From contig JBBKVO010000040.1 of assembly GCA_037968475.1 (NCBI GenBank), forward strand, positions 36,571-100,570: DNA of 64,000 nucleotides. Direction: 5' to 3'. This document shows, one piece after another, positions 51,140 through 59,749 of this stretch (positions are counted from its first letter, which is position 1; every line of letters starts with the position of its first letter). The notes below the pieces were generated by a model. That model did no database searches. It was not told the origin of the DNA and saw nothing but the letters and a program-made list of their open reading frames with translations. This stretch comes from SB11 sp037968475. GTDB lineage: Bacteria; Bacteroidota; Bacteroidia; UBA8524. The position numbers and the translations under genes were made by a program.

Positions 51140-51694
51140 ATGAAATTGTTTAAACCTTTATATTTTGTTTTGTTTTGTTGCTTTGTAGTGCTTGCTTTTG
51201 AAGCCTGCACTAAGGTGAGCAACGAATCGCCAATACCTTCATTAGAGTATACCGGGTACAGCAAATTTAAGGCTGTAAACGGAAAAGACAGTTTTATTGT
51301 GATTAATATGAATTTTACGGATGGAGATGGAGATGTTGGTTTAAGCGAATCGGACTCTGTACCGCCATTTAGGTATGGTAGTAAATATTTTTACAACCTA
51401 TTTGCTGAGTTTTATAGCTACGAAAATGGAGTGCCATCAAAAATAACTTCGTCAACCATCTCGCCCGATACACTGTATAAAGACACTGTGAATTACAGTC
51501 AACGATTGAAAAGTCTGACTCCTGAAGGGAAAAACAAGGCAATAAAAGGAAAGATTGAACTGCTTACGCCATTTTTTTTAATAGACTTAAGCAGTTCTAA
51601 GCCCGATTCGGTGTATTACGAAATCGTTCTTTTTGATAGAAGCCTAAACCAAAGCCAAATTATAAGAACACCTATAATACAGCTTGATTTATGA
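51140..51694 (+). CDS. Hypothetical lipoprotein with acidic Ca-like loop
   Basis: 184 aa. The signal MKLFKPLYFVLFCCFVVLAF is followed by lipobox EAC. The mature N-terminal part has FIVINMNFTDGDGDVGLSES, an Asp-rich loop resembling a calcium-binding DxDxD motif, and a beta-rich remainder. It belongs to a group of Bacteroidota lipoproteins of unknown function with a FxDGDGDxG motif. The 6-bp divergent gap to the LuxE-like gene is unusually short for two promoters. Confidence 0.65.
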   Translation: MKLFKPLYFVLFCCFVVLAFEACTKVSNESPIPSLEYTGYSKFKAVNGKDSFIVINMNFTDGDGDVGLSESDSVPPFRYGSKYFYNLFAEFYSYENGVPSKITSSTISPDTLYKDTVNYSQRLKSLTPEGKNKAIKGKIELLTPFFLIDLSSSKPDSVYYEIVLFDRSLNQSQIIRTPIIQLDL

Positions 51695-51701
51695 TAAACG
51701 A

Positions 51702-51914
51702 CTAAAAATCGTCGTCGTCATCATCGTCATCATCAAAGCCACTAAGGTTGTCTACATAGCCGCCGTCCTCATCTTCAAAATCATCATCGTCGTCATCATC
51801 ATAACTACGTGGTTTACGCGATTTGGTTTCAGGGCGTAATGTGCTTTTGGGTTTTCCTTCAAACCCTTTGTTGTTGCTTGCAGAACCTTTGTGGTTTCCG
51901 GCTGGTTTTTTCAT
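51702..51914 (-). CDS. Small Lys-rich/Asp-rich low-complexity protein
   Basis: 70 aa. A basic N-terminal half (MKKPAGNHKGSASNNKG, KPKSTLRPETKSRKPRS) is followed by an acidic C-terminal half with two Asp runs (residues 39-45 and 61-69) and a terminal Phe. The opposite charges could let it fold on itself or bridge nucleic acid and cation partners. Similar short Asp-tailed proteins occur in other Bacteroidota. No domain is recognisable. The stop is 7 bp from the convergent lipoprotein gene. Confidence 0.55.
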   Translation of the reverse strand: MKKPAGNHKGSASNNKGFEGKPKSTLRPETKSRKPRSYDDDDDDDFEDEDGGYVDNLSGFDDDDDDDDDF

Positions 51915-51996
51915 TGGTGTTTTTAGTTGATAATAAAATCTTACACTAATTTAATGCAATTGTAAATTATATACACAAGCTGAACCCCTAAATTTT

Positions 51997-52899
51997 TTAA
52001 AAAAATATTCTGAGGGCTTCTTTAAAGGTATTGCAATGGGCATCAACAATGTGCGATATGCGGGGCGAATAGCCCCCGCCCATGCTTACTGCTACAGGTA
52101 TTTGGTGGTGGTGCAGGGTTTCAAAAACGTAGGCATCGCGCTGTTTGCAGCCTTGCATGGTTAGTGATAGCTTGCCCAGCTTATCGGTGGCCAAAACATC
52201 AACACCTGATAGGTAAAAGGCGAAATCGGGCTGTTGTTCTTTTATTAACTTTGGAAGGGTTTGTTTTAAGATTTCAAGGTACACATCGTCAGTTGTATAG
52301 GTGGGTAAACCAATATCGAGGTGCGAGTTTTCCTTTTTATGAGGATAGTTTTCTTGCCCGTGTATGCTAAAGCAAAAAACATCTTTTCGACCACTAAATA
52401 TTTGGGCAGTGCCATTGCCTTGGTGCACATCAAGATCTACAATCAGTATTTTTTTGGCTAGTTTTTTTTGCAACAAATAGTTAGCCGCTATGGCAAAATC
52501 GTTTAGCAGGCAAAAGCCTTCTCCCCTATTGGTATAGGCATGGTGTGTGCCGCCTGCAACATTCATAGCTACTCCATATTGCAATGCAAATAATGCACAA
52601 TCAATTGTGCCTTTACAAATCACCTGTTCACGTCGCACCAACTCTTCAGAAAGAGGGAAACCAATTTTCCGCATCTCTTTGGCAGTAAGCTGCAAGGTTT
52701 TCATTCGGTGCCAATAGTCGGCATCGTGGGTTTGCAGTATAGTAGCCTCATCCAAAGGTTGCGGCTCAAAAATATTGTCTTGTTTTATAGCGCCCTCATA
52801 CAACAATTGCTTGGGTATAAGATCGTACTTATCCATTGGGAACCTGTGCCCATCGGGCAAGTGGTGGGCATATATTTCACTCCAAGCTATTTTTAGCAT
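51997..52899 (-). CDS. Histone-deacetylase-family amidohydrolase
   Basis: 300 aa, arginase/deacetylase fold. GGTHHAYTNRGEGFCLLNDFA carries the catalytic His pair region, DLDVHQGNGTAQIF the zinc ligands Asp/His, and FYLSGVDVLATDKLGKL a third Asp; VSMGGGYSP is near the end. Bacterial members deacetylate polyamines, acetoin-related or other small acetyl compounds rather than histones. Substrate unknown. Monocistronic. Confidence 0.88.
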   Translation of the reverse strand: MLKIAWSEIYAHHLPDGHRFPMDKYDLIPKQLLYEGAIKQDNIFEPQPLDEATILQTHDADYWHRMKTLQLTAKEMRKIGFPLSEELVRREQVICKGTIDCALFALQYGVAMNVAGGTHHAYTNRGEGFCLLNDFAIAANYLLQKKLAKKILIVDLDVHQGNGTAQIFSGRKDVFCFSIHGQENYPHKKENSHLDIGLPTYTTDDVYLEILKQTLPKLIKEQQPDFAFYLSGVDVLATDKLGKLSLTMQGCKQRDAYVFETLHHHQIPVAVSMGGGYSPRISHIVDAHCNTFKEALRIFF

Positions 52900-52967
52900 T
52901 ATATCCTATAACGCTGCAAATAAAGTCTTGTTTTTATTGCTGGCCTAATGTTGGCAAGCCAAAAAAA

Positions 52968-53330
52968 TTAGGGAGTTGGTTTTGTATCATCAACAGGGTT
53001 TAATTGGCGAGGTGCTGGTAAGTTATCCATTACCCTAACGCCATTAAAAAAATAGGCTGTACCACTAACACGACCTCCGTTTATAGATATACCTTCGGCT
53101 GTACTAACAACAGCAGGGTGCATATTGGCGGTGCTATACACATCTGAGAAAAATGGCTGAAAGGTTTGATAGTAGGGTTGCGTATGTATTGGGTTTGCAA
53201 TAATAGGGGTAATTACCTGCTCGCACTCGGTATAGTTACTATCGTTGGTTTGTGCGGGGACTTCTGTTTGTGCGTTTATAGCTGATACACAAAAAGCCAT
53301 AAGGGCAAAAGCAAGTATGTATTTTTTCAT
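52968..53330 (-). CDS. Small secreted protein with isolated TonB-plug-like motif, paralog 1
   Basis: 120 aa with a signal peptide (MKKYILAFALMAFCVSAINA). Near the C-terminus INGGRVSGTAYFFNGVRVMD resembles the GGR-x-xxx-YYIDGVRV segment in the plug domain of SusC/RagA-type TonB-dependent receptors, but no barrel is present. A paralog lies 42 bp upstream (53373-53798). The pair may be receptor-derived regulators or inhibitors, or unrelated surface proteins; this is inference. Confidence 0.6.
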   Translation of the reverse strand: MKKYILAFALMAFCVSAINAQTEVPAQTNDSNYTECEQVITPIIANPIHTQPYYQTFQPFFSDVYSTANMHPAVVSTAEGISINGGRVSGTAYFFNGVRVMDNLPAPRQLNPVDDTKPTP

Positions 53331-53372
53331 AATAATATAGATAGTCGACGTTTATACTATTTGTAAGAACTG

Positions 53373-53798
53373 TTATTCAATTGATTGCGGCAAAAATCCT
53401 TCCAAAACTCTTACTCCGTTAATATAATATGCAGTGCCTTCTGTTCGGCCTCCCAATATCGATGGTGTTGAGCCATCTACACTAAACACACCTGCTTGGG
53501 TATTGACCATTTGATTTACATTTTGAAAACGGAAAGCATTAATGGGTAAACCGCCTAAAAGACTATAGTCTTCGTGATTTACGGTTACAACGGGCGGTGT
53601 GGTTTTAACAATTTTGTTAGATATTATTGCCAGACAAGTGAATGTATAGCGAGGCCGTGTTGGTTTTAACTTCTGAGTATGACCGTGTGAAGAGTCTACT
53701 GTAACTATTCGTGTGGGGAGTAATTGAATGCTATCACGTTGCCCAAAAGCACTGGCAGTAAATAGTAAACAGAAAAGAAATAAAGTACAATACCTCAT
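53373..53798 (-). CDS. Small secreted protein with isolated TonB-plug-like motif, paralog 2
   Basis: The start at 53798 (MRYCTLFLFCLLFTASAFG) gives a signal peptide ending near FGQ. The C-terminal ILGGRTEGTAYYINGVRVLE matches the same motif in paralog 1 (GGR, GTAYF/Y, NGVRV). The N-terminal half has basic and Thr-rich segments (THGHTQKLKPTRPRYTF). The 42-bp spacing and shared motif suggest one operon and a tandem duplication. Confidence 0.6.
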   Translation of the reverse strand: MRYCTLFLFCLLFTASAFGQRDSIQLLPTRIVTVDSSHGHTQKLKPTRPRYTFTCLAIISNKIVKTTPPVVTVNHEDYSLLGGLPINAFRFQNVNQMVNTQAGVFSVDGSTPSILGGRTEGTAYYINGVRVLEGFLPQSIE

Positions 53799-53843
53799 AG
53801 TATTGTTATAACGCAAAAAAGAAAGTTGGGGTTGTAAGTGTGC

Positions 53844-54167
53844 TTATTCTTCGCCTAAAATTTTCACTTCCAGCCCGTCCATTTCTTCGGTTATTTTTAT
53901 TTGGCAGCCTAGGCGACTGGTGGAGGTAATATTGGGCACGGTATCTAACATGGCCATTTCGTCGTCGTTTTCAGGGGTAAGGGGCACATCGTTTAGCACT
54001 TCTACATGGCAAGTAGCACACAATGCCATGCCACCACAACGCGCCTCAATGGGGTAGCCGCTGCCTTTCAGCACATCCATAAGGCTAAGCGCCATATCGG
54101 TAGGGGCTATTACGGGTTCTTTTTCGCCCGCATCGTTTAAAACATATACTGTTATATCAGTTTTCAT
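53844..54167 (-). CDS. 2Fe-2S ferredoxin (adrenodoxin type)
   Basis: 107 aa. RCGGMALCATCHVEVLNDV holds three of the four cluster Cys, and the fourth is in STSRLGCQI, a C-x5-C-x2-C...C pattern of plant/adrenodoxin-type ferredoxins. It probably accepts electrons from the ferredoxin-NADP reductase encoded upstream at 54642, although a four-helix-bundle gene now separates them. Its start codon is part of a 7-bp-phased array. Confidence 0.92.
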   Translation of the reverse strand: MKTDITVYVLNDAGEKEPVIAPTDMALSLMDVLKGSGYPIEARCGGMALCATCHVEVLNDVPLTPENDDEMAMLDTVPNITSTSRLGCQIKITEEMDGLEVKILGEE

Positions 54168-54202
54168 TTTCCATTTAGCATTAATCAGTTATCATTTAAC
54201 AT
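54168..54202. repeat. Heptad array fused to the ferredoxin start
   Basis: Minus-strand units ATGTTAA, ATGATAA, CTGATTA, ATGCTAA, ATGGAAA run in phase directly into the start codon (ATGAAAA). An inverted counterpart lies at 54611-54645. Confidence 0.7.
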
Positions 54203-54208
54203 CAAGGT

Positions 54209-54586
54209 TTAATTCCCTTTATTTCGGTTAATGCGGGTTGTTTTTAAAATTGAGAAAAGTATTTTACTTATTTCATCACAATCTGCATAAAGAGGTTCAA
54301 AGTTATCCAAAGAAATATATCCCGTATCTTTAAGTAATGATAACCAATATTTAGTTTCTAGCGACTCTTTGTAGGCAATACTTATTTTGGCTGAAAAATC
54401 GGCGGTAGATATTGCTCCATTTGCTTCAGTAATATTTGCCCCAATTGAAGTTCCACTTTTTAAAAGCTGGCGCGATAAAACAAACTCATTTTTTGCTGCT
54501 AATGCCTTATACAAATCAACAATTTTAATGGCAAACGAATAGGCTTTAGTAAACGTAACATTCTCTTTCTTACCATTTAGTTCCAT
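54209..54586 (-). CDS. Four-helix-bundle protein (23S rRNA intervening-sequence family)
   Basis: 125 aa. YSFAIKIVDLYKALAAKNEF, SRQLLKSGTSIGANITEAN, ISIAYKESLETKYWLSLLKD and ILFSILKTTRINRNKGN match the S23/IVS four-helix family (TIGR02436-like), often found within 23S rRNA intervening sequences or as orphan genes. Here it splits an otherwise obvious ferredoxin reductase-ferredoxin pair and is flanked by inverted heptad arrays at 54168-54202 and 54611-54645, which suggests insertion. Its function is unknown. Confidence 0.85.
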   Translation of the reverse strand: MELNGKKENVTFTKAYSFAIKIVDLYKALAAKNEFVLSRQLLKSGTSIGANITEANGAISTADFSAKISIAYKESLETKYWLSLLKDTGYISLDNFEPLYADCDEISKILFSILKTTRINRNKGN

Positions 54587-54610
54587 ATAGCTTAATACGT
54601 ATTACCCTAT

Positions 54611-54645
54611 ATAGTAAATGGTTAATGATAAATGTTAAATGTTAA
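54611..54645. repeat. Heptad array between FNR and the four-helix gene
   Basis: Plus-strand units ATAGTAA, ATGGTTA, ATGATAA, ATGTTAA, ATGTTAA in phase. The minus-strand stop of FNR (54642-54644) lies inside the last unit. Confidence 0.7.
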
Positions 54646-55646
54646 AACTCCTGAATCCCGTTTACTGTGGTGTACTTCAAATTAAGAGGTTTGCCGGGGT
54701 TAATATAACGGTATACTCCGTGAGACATCAGTGCAGCCTCGTGGAAACCGCTAAGTATAAGCTTTAGCTTGCCGGGGTAGGTATTTATATCACCAATGGC
54801 AAATACGCCTGCTATATTGGTTTCAAACTTTTCAGTATCTACCTCAATGGCTTGTTTGTCAATATTTAACCCCCAATGTTCCAAAGGGCCTAGTTTTGGG
54901 CTAAGGCCAAACAAGGGGATAAAATAATCGGTTGGTACTGCGTGCGCTGTTTTGGTTTTATCTTGTATGGTAAGGCTTTGCAAAACTCCGTTGCCATTAA
55001 GCTCGGTAATATTACTGCTTAGGTATAATTTTATTTTTCCTTCCTCAGCCATTTTCACCACTTTTTGGGCACTATCGGGCGCACCCCTAAAGCTATCGTT
55101 GCGGTGTACTAATGATAATTCGGCAGCCACATCGGCCAAGTATATTGCCCAATCCAGCGCGCTATCGCCGCCACCCGCCAATACCACTTTTTTGTTGCGG
55201 TATAGTTCGGGGTCTTTAACCATATAGGTAATGCCTTTGCCTTCAAAACGGTCTATACCTGCAAGTACAGGTCTACGGGGTTCAAAACAACCCAAACCGC
55301 CTGCTATACAAACTGTTTTAGCGTGTATTTGTGTGCCATCATTAGTAGTAACCATAAACGAGCCATCGGCTTGTTTTTCCATACCGTCCACACGTTCGCC
55401 CATCGTAAATGTGGGATGAAACGGAGCTATTTGCTCCATTAGGTTGTCTACCAGCTCTTGTGCAAGTATGCTGGGGTAGCCGGGTATATCGTAAATGGGT
55501 TTTTTAGGGTAAATCTCGCTAAGCTGACCGCCTACTTGAGGCAATACATCAACAACGTGGCAGCGTAGTTTTAACAAGCCTGCCTCAAAAACGGCAAACA
55601 AACCCACTGGGCCTGCGCCAATTATACATATATCGGTGGTAATCAT
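54642..55646 (-). CDS. Ferredoxin-NADP reductase (thioredoxin-reductase-like type)
   Basis: 334 aa. FAD-binding ICIIGAGPVGLFAVFEAG, QVGGQLSEIYPKKPIYDIPG, NADPH-binding KVVLAGGGDSALDWAIYLA and C-terminal GVFAIGDINTYPGKLKLILS match the YumC-type FNR. The thioredoxin-reductase CxxC pair is absent, supporting FNR rather than TrxR. It would reduce the 2Fe-2S ferredoxin encoded at 53844. Confidence 0.9.
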   Translation of the reverse strand: MITTDICIIGAGPVGLFAVFEAGLLKLRCHVVDVLPQVGGQLSEIYPKKPIYDIPGYPSILAQELVDNLMEQIAPFHPTFTMGERVDGMEKQADGSFMVTTNDGTQIHAKTVCIAGGLGCFEPRRPVLAGIDRFEGKGITYMVKDPELYRNKKVVLAGGGDSALDWAIYLADVAAELSLVHRNDSFRGAPDSAQKVVKMAEEGKIKLYLSSNITELNGNGVLQSLTIQDKTKTAHAVPTDYFIPLFGLSPKLGPLEHWGLNIDKQAIEVDTEKFETNIAGVFAIGDINTYPGKLKLILSGFHEAALMSHGVYRYINPGKPLNLKYTTVNGIQEF

Positions 55647-55881
55647 TTAAAATCGTTCTAAATAACACCGCAAATGTACAACAAGCGTTAGTTTAAATAA
55701 AATGACACTTAGCAGCAAAAAACAACAAGCCAATTTCGGTTTTTGCATTTTTTGCAACTGCTTTTGTTTTTCACTTGTTCCATTGGCACATAATGCCAAA
55801 AAAATATAGCCGTGTTGCGGTATCTGTTTTTTGTGGGTGATTTGATGGGTCAATCTTTGCCTCATCAAAAAAACAATGGGC

Positions 55882-57051
55882 ATGAAAACAAATCACTTTA
55901 TAAAAACTATAACCACCACAGTTATCATGCTGTTAAATGCGGTATTCTGTATTGCACAAAAGGCAGATACTGCTTGGAATGTGATGATAATAAAAAAGGG
56001 GGAAACGCATAGTGAATATGCCCTTAAGTCTTCATTATTCAATCAGTCTGGTTTTTATCTATACAGAAATGTAATGTATTTTTTTGTCCTAAATGATGGT
56101 ACAAGGATTAATGGCTTATTGCTTGATGTGAAAAAGGATAGCATTGTGATTTCAAACCATCTTAATGCAGCTGTAGCCAATTCAGATTTTGATACTCTTA
56201 AAATATTAACCCTTCACTATACAGAATTAAAACAACTGAAATTAATTGCGGATAAGTCTTTCAATATTTTTAAAAGCATTAATTTAAAAAAATACGATTT
56301 CGCCTTTACTGCCGACTTTATTGCCTTGCAGGCCGATACTTTAAAACGGGCTTATTTTACATCAGATACTGCTAATAATTGTGCTGATTGTATGAACTGT
56401 TTTCTGAGCTTAGGTAATAACAGGCTAGATATTATTTACGAGAAAAATGGTTTTATAAACTATTATAGAGGGACAACAGAAAAAAGGACTTACCATGATA
56501 GTACTGACTCTGCTTGGCGAACACATAATGTAGTATGGTTTGCCCCTGTTGCACACAATACAGTAATAAACGGTTGGGCAATAAGTGCAATGGCCTGCCC
56601 TGCATACGGGGGAGATACATTGGTAGTAAATGGCATTAATACCGAGATAGGTGGCGGAATGTTTTTTCTCCCTTATCTATTATTAATGTCGCCTGACATT
56701 TCTGTTGATGATTACGATACAACGCTTAAAAATGAAGAAACTGTTGTAATTAATGGTGTTTCAGTAAGTTGTTTAGGCCATATATCAGCGTCTCGTATTA
56801 ATGGTATTTCATTAAATGGGTTTTGTGCTTTGCATACACGTTGCGATGGCGTTGTTGCTTCTTATGGTGGAAATATTATAGGGGAGTTTAATGGATTGGT
56901 GCTAGGGGGAATTAGGAACCACTCAACAGTTGGGCGGGGTGTTCAAATCGGGCTTTTCAATTCATGCACACAATTAAAAGGTTTCCAGTTTGGCCTACTA
57001 AACAGAAACCAAAAACGCACATTACCCTTTATTAACTGGTGTTTTAAATAG
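55882..57051 (+). CDS. LA_2272-type surface-repeat protein
   Basis: 389 aa from MKTNHFIKTITTTVIMLLNA (signal peptide ending near CIAQ). The N-terminal part is a mixed alpha/beta region with a Cys pair (NNCADCMNCF). The C-terminal ~120 residues carry repeats of the type LGGIRNHSTVGRGVQIGLFN, CTQLKGFQFGLLNRNQKRTL and the ending PFINWCFK, the hallmark of LA_2272-like surface repeats, usually read as a beta-solenoid surface structure. It lies 2 bp upstream of a lipoprotein gene, probably one operon. Confidence 0.72.
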   Translation: MKTNHFIKTITTTVIMLLNAVFCIAQKADTAWNVMIIKKGETHSEYALKSSLFNQSGFYLYRNVMYFFVLNDGTRINGLLLDVKKDSIVISNHLNAAVANSDFDTLKILTLHYTELKQLKLIADKSFNIFKSINLKKYDFAFTADFIALQADTLKRAYFTSDTANNCADCMNCFLSLGNNRLDIIYEKNGFINYYRGTTEKRTYHDSTDSAWRTHNVVWFAPVAHNTVINGWAISAMACPAYGGDTLVVNGINTEIGGGMFFLPYLLLMSPDISVDDYDTTLKNEETVVINGVSVSCLGHISASRINGISLNGFCALHTRCDGVVASYGGNIIGEFNGLVLGGIRNHSTVGRGVQIGLFNSCTQLKGFQFGLLNRNQKRTLPFINWCFK

Positions 57052-57053
57052 TT

Positions 57054-57656
57054 ATGAAAAAGATTATTTACCTGCTTAATACATTGTTGTGCATTGTCTT
57101 GTTGGCATCATGCAGCAGCCGATACAGTCGTGTGCCCAAAGTAAGGGCTAAGACAAAAGCTAAAACTACTTTAACTCAGAAAGTAAAAACAAATACACAG
57201 AGAATACAAAGCATACCACAAGTGCTTGCTGTAAAAAAAACCAGTATTACTAGCCAAGTAACTATTGATTTAAAACAAAAAAGCATACCAATAGCTCCCT
57301 TGCAAATAGCAGTAGAAACAACTTTTGCTAAAAAAGAAACAGACCAAACAACAACCTACAAAAGCGACAAAAAAGAGCATTACAAGCATACTAGGCAGGT
57401 AGCTGCAAAAGCACAAAAAAAACAAGCCGAAACTGACTTTTGGGACACCGATTTGGGGGAGCTTTTAGAAGAATTATTGATTGGTCTTATTTTGTTATTA
57501 ATACTAATTGTAGGACTGTGGCTAATAAAAATTGGTTTAGGTTGGTTAGTCGCTATAATATTAATAGCCATCGCAATTTTTGTTATTGTAGCCCTAGTTG
57601 ATTTTTTTGACGGCTTCTTTGAGGATCTTCCTAAATTTCTTTTTTGGGGACACTAA
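57054..57656 (+). CDS. Lipoprotein with Lys/Thr-rich linker and C-terminal membrane helix
   Basis: 200 aa. The signal MKKIIYLLNTLLCIVLLASC carries the lipobox ASC. A ~100-residue basic, Thr/Lys-rich stretch follows (KVRAKTKAKTTLTQK, KSDKKEHYKHTRQ). The C-terminus has one or two hydrophobic helices (EELLIGLILLLILIVGLWLI, GWLVAIILIAIAIFVIVAL) and an aromatic tail. A lipid anchor plus C-terminal helices could span or bridge the periplasm. No family recognised; it follows the LA_2272 gene at 2 bp. Confidence 0.6.
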   Translation: MKKIIYLLNTLLCIVLLASCSSRYSRVPKVRAKTKAKTTLTQKVKTNTQRIQSIPQVLAVKKTSITSQVTIDLKQKSIPIAPLQIAVETTFAKKETDQTTTYKSDKKEHYKHTRQVAAKAQKKQAETDFWDTDLGELLEELLIGLILLLILIVGLWLIKIGLGWLVAIILIAIAIFVIVALVDFFDGFFEDLPKFLFWGH

Positions 57657-57712
57657 AATGCAATCCAATAAAAGCCTCAATTCTTCGTTACCTTTGCACA
57701 AACAAACTTTGA

Positions 57713-59269
57713 ATGAGCAATATAAAAATTCTTTGGGCCGACGACGAGATTGATGTTTTAAAACCCCACATTATCTTTTTAACTAATAAAGGGTATGATG
57801 TATCAACCGTTACCAATGGTTTAGATGCTATTGATGAAGCGAAGAAAACACCTTTTGATATTATTTTTTTAGATGAAAATATGCCCGGTATTAGCGGGCT
57901 GGAGGCCTTGAGCCAAATAAAAACCCTAATGCCCGATGTGCCTGTGGTGATGATAACCAAAAGCGAAGAAGAGCACATTATGGAAGATGCTATTGGTAGT
58001 AAAATAGCCGATTACCTTATAAAACCTGTTAACCCCAACCAAATTCTACTGTCAATAAAAAAACTGATTGACAATAAGCGTTTGGTGAGTGAGAAAACTA
58101 CAATGGGCTACCAGCAAGAGTTTAGGTCGATAAGCATGGCGTTTATGGACGATATGAACTTTGATGAATGGAAAAACATTTATCGCAAACTAACTTATTG
58201 GGATTTGGAGCTGAACAGTGCCGAAGAAGGCGGAATGAAAGAGGTGCTTGAAACCCAAAAAACGGATGCCAACCACAATTTTTCTAAATTCATAAAAAGC
58301 AACTATATCAATTTTCTTAAATCAACCGATGATGAGAAAAGGCCGATAATGAGCAACACACTGTTGCGCAAAAAGGTATTGCCCCATTTAGAGACTAATG
58401 ACACTGTTTTCTTTTTACTGATTGATAACCTGCGTTACGACCAATGGAAAACGATACAACCCATAATAAACGAACTGTTTAGGGTGGATGATGAAGACCT
58501 ATATCTAAGTATATTGCCTACTACTACTCAGTATGCGCGTAATTCTATCTTCTCTGGCTTATTGCCAAATGAAATGGAGAAACGTTTCCCCAATATGTGG
58601 AGTAACGACGAGGATGAAGGAGGCAAAAACCTGCACGAGGAAGACTTTTTGAAAGACTATTTGCAACGTTTGCGTAAAGACATAAAAATAGGCTACAATA
58701 AAATTACTACGCTTGATAAGGGTAAAGAATTGGCCGAAAATGTAATGAATTTGTTTAACAATCAGCTAAATGTAATTGTATACAACTTTGTTGATGCCCT
58801 TAGCCACGCCCGTACCGATGTTAGTTTGATGCGCGAATTGAGCGAGGACGAAGCCGCTTACCGTTCGGTAACAAAATCGTGGTTCGAGCATTCTCCTTTG
58901 TTAGAAACACTGAGAAAAATAGCGGAGAAAAAAGGCAAGCTAATTATCTCTACCGATCATGGTTCTATACAGGTAAAAGACCCTGTAAAAATTATTGGCG
59001 ATAGAAATACCAATACCAACCTTCGCTACAAACAAGGTAAAAACCTAAACTACGATAAAGGCGATGTATTTGAAGTGCGCAAGCCAGAGGATGCTGCCTT
59101 GCCCAAATTGCACGTTAGCTCGTCGTACGTATTTGCTGAGAGTTATAGCTTTTTTGCCTACCCCAACAACTACAACTATTATGTAAATTACTACAAAGGC
59201 ACTTTTCAGCATGGCGGTATAAGCCTCGAAGAAATGCTTTGCCCTGTGATAACCCTTACAGCAAGGTAG
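57713..59269 (+). CDS. porX: PorX: T9SS response regulator with PglZ phosphatase-like domain
   Basis: 518 aa. A receiver domain (residues 1-120): ILWADDEIDVLKPHIIFLTN, FDIIFLDENMPG (phosphoacceptor Asp), VVMITKSEEEH, YLIKPVNPNQIL. It is followed by a helical linker and a PglZ/alkaline-phosphatase-like domain: VFFLLIDNLRYDQWKTIQ, SILPTTTQYARNSIFSG, YNFVDALSHA, LIISTDHGSIQ, with the Asp/His/Thr set for zinc. PorX with PorY controls T9SS genes and is a zinc phosphodiesterase in studied species. The T9SS cargo proteins in this window support a functional system. Confidence 0.95.
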   Translation: MSNIKILWADDEIDVLKPHIIFLTNKGYDVSTVTNGLDAIDEAKKTPFDIIFLDENMPGISGLEALSQIKTLMPDVPVVMITKSEEEHIMEDAIGSKIADYLIKPVNPNQILLSIKKLIDNKRLVSEKTTMGYQQEFRSISMAFMDDMNFDEWKNIYRKLTYWDLELNSAEEGGMKEVLETQKTDANHNFSKFIKSNYINFLKSTDDEKRPIMSNTLLRKKVLPHLETNDTVFFLLIDNLRYDQWKTIQPIINELFRVDDEDLYLSILPTTTQYARNSIFSGLLPNEMEKRFPNMWSNDEDEGGKNLHEEDFLKDYLQRLRKDIKIGYNKITTLDKGKELAENVMNLFNNQLNVIVYNFVDALSHARTDVSLMRELSEDEAAYRSVTKSWFEHSPLLETLRKIAEKKGKLIISTDHGSIQVKDPVKIIGDRNTNTNLRYKQGKNLNYDKGDVFEVRKPEDAALPKLHVSSSYVFAESYSFFAYPNNYNYYVNYYKGTFQHGGISLEEMLCPVITLTAR

Positions 59270-59312
59270 TATAAGTACAATTCAATAACTTCAATACAAA
59301 AAAAGAATAAAG

Positions 59313-59732
59313 GTGGTTTTTTCTGCCCAAACCGAAAACGATTTACTACCTGTGGTGCAGCACTTGGCAAGCCTTGTGCAGCAACATACTGTATTTACTT
59401 TTACGGGGAATTTGGGAGCAGGAAAAACCACTCTTATAAAACACTTTTGCAGGCACTTGAGCGTAACGGGCAATATATCAAGCCCTACGTTTGGTTTGGT
59501 AAACGAATACGAAACGGCTAACGGCAACACTATTTATCATTTTGATTGCTACCGCATGAAAAGCCCTGCCGAAGCCTACGATATTGGCTTTGAAGAGTAT
59601 ATTGATAGCGGCAATATTTGCTTGATTGAGTGGCCTGAAATTATTGAGGAATTTTTACCCTTAAACTATATTAGTATCAACATAATGCTATTGCCCAATG
59701 GCGATAGACAGTTTGAGGTGCAAAGTCTGTAA
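59313..59732 (+). CDS. tsaE: tRNA threonylcarbamoyladenosine biosynthesis ATPase TsaE
   Basis: 139 aa from a GTG start. VFTFTGNLGAGKTTLIKHFC (Walker A), VTGNISSPTFGLVNEYE and NICLIEWPEIIEEFLP match TsaE, the ATPase of the TsaBDE complex that completes t6A37 on ANN-decoding tRNAs. It follows porX by 43 bp; this pairing of porX with tsaE is often seen in Bacteroidota. It converges with the poly-glycine lipoprotein gene. Confidence 0.93.
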   Translation: MVFSAQTENDLLPVVQHLASLVQQHTVFTFTGNLGAGKTTLIKHFCRHLSVTGNISSPTFGLVNEYETANGNTIYHFDCYRMKSPAEAYDIGFEEYIDSGNICLIEWPEIIEEFLPLNYISINIMLLPNGDRQFEVQSL

Positions 59733-59749
59733 GTGGGTTAATCAAGCCC

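Noticed and set aside
55647..55881. Possible small gene between FNR and the surface-repeat gene
   Set aside because: The minus-strand reading has no signal, domain or RBS and is AT-rich filler; I see only intergenic sequence.
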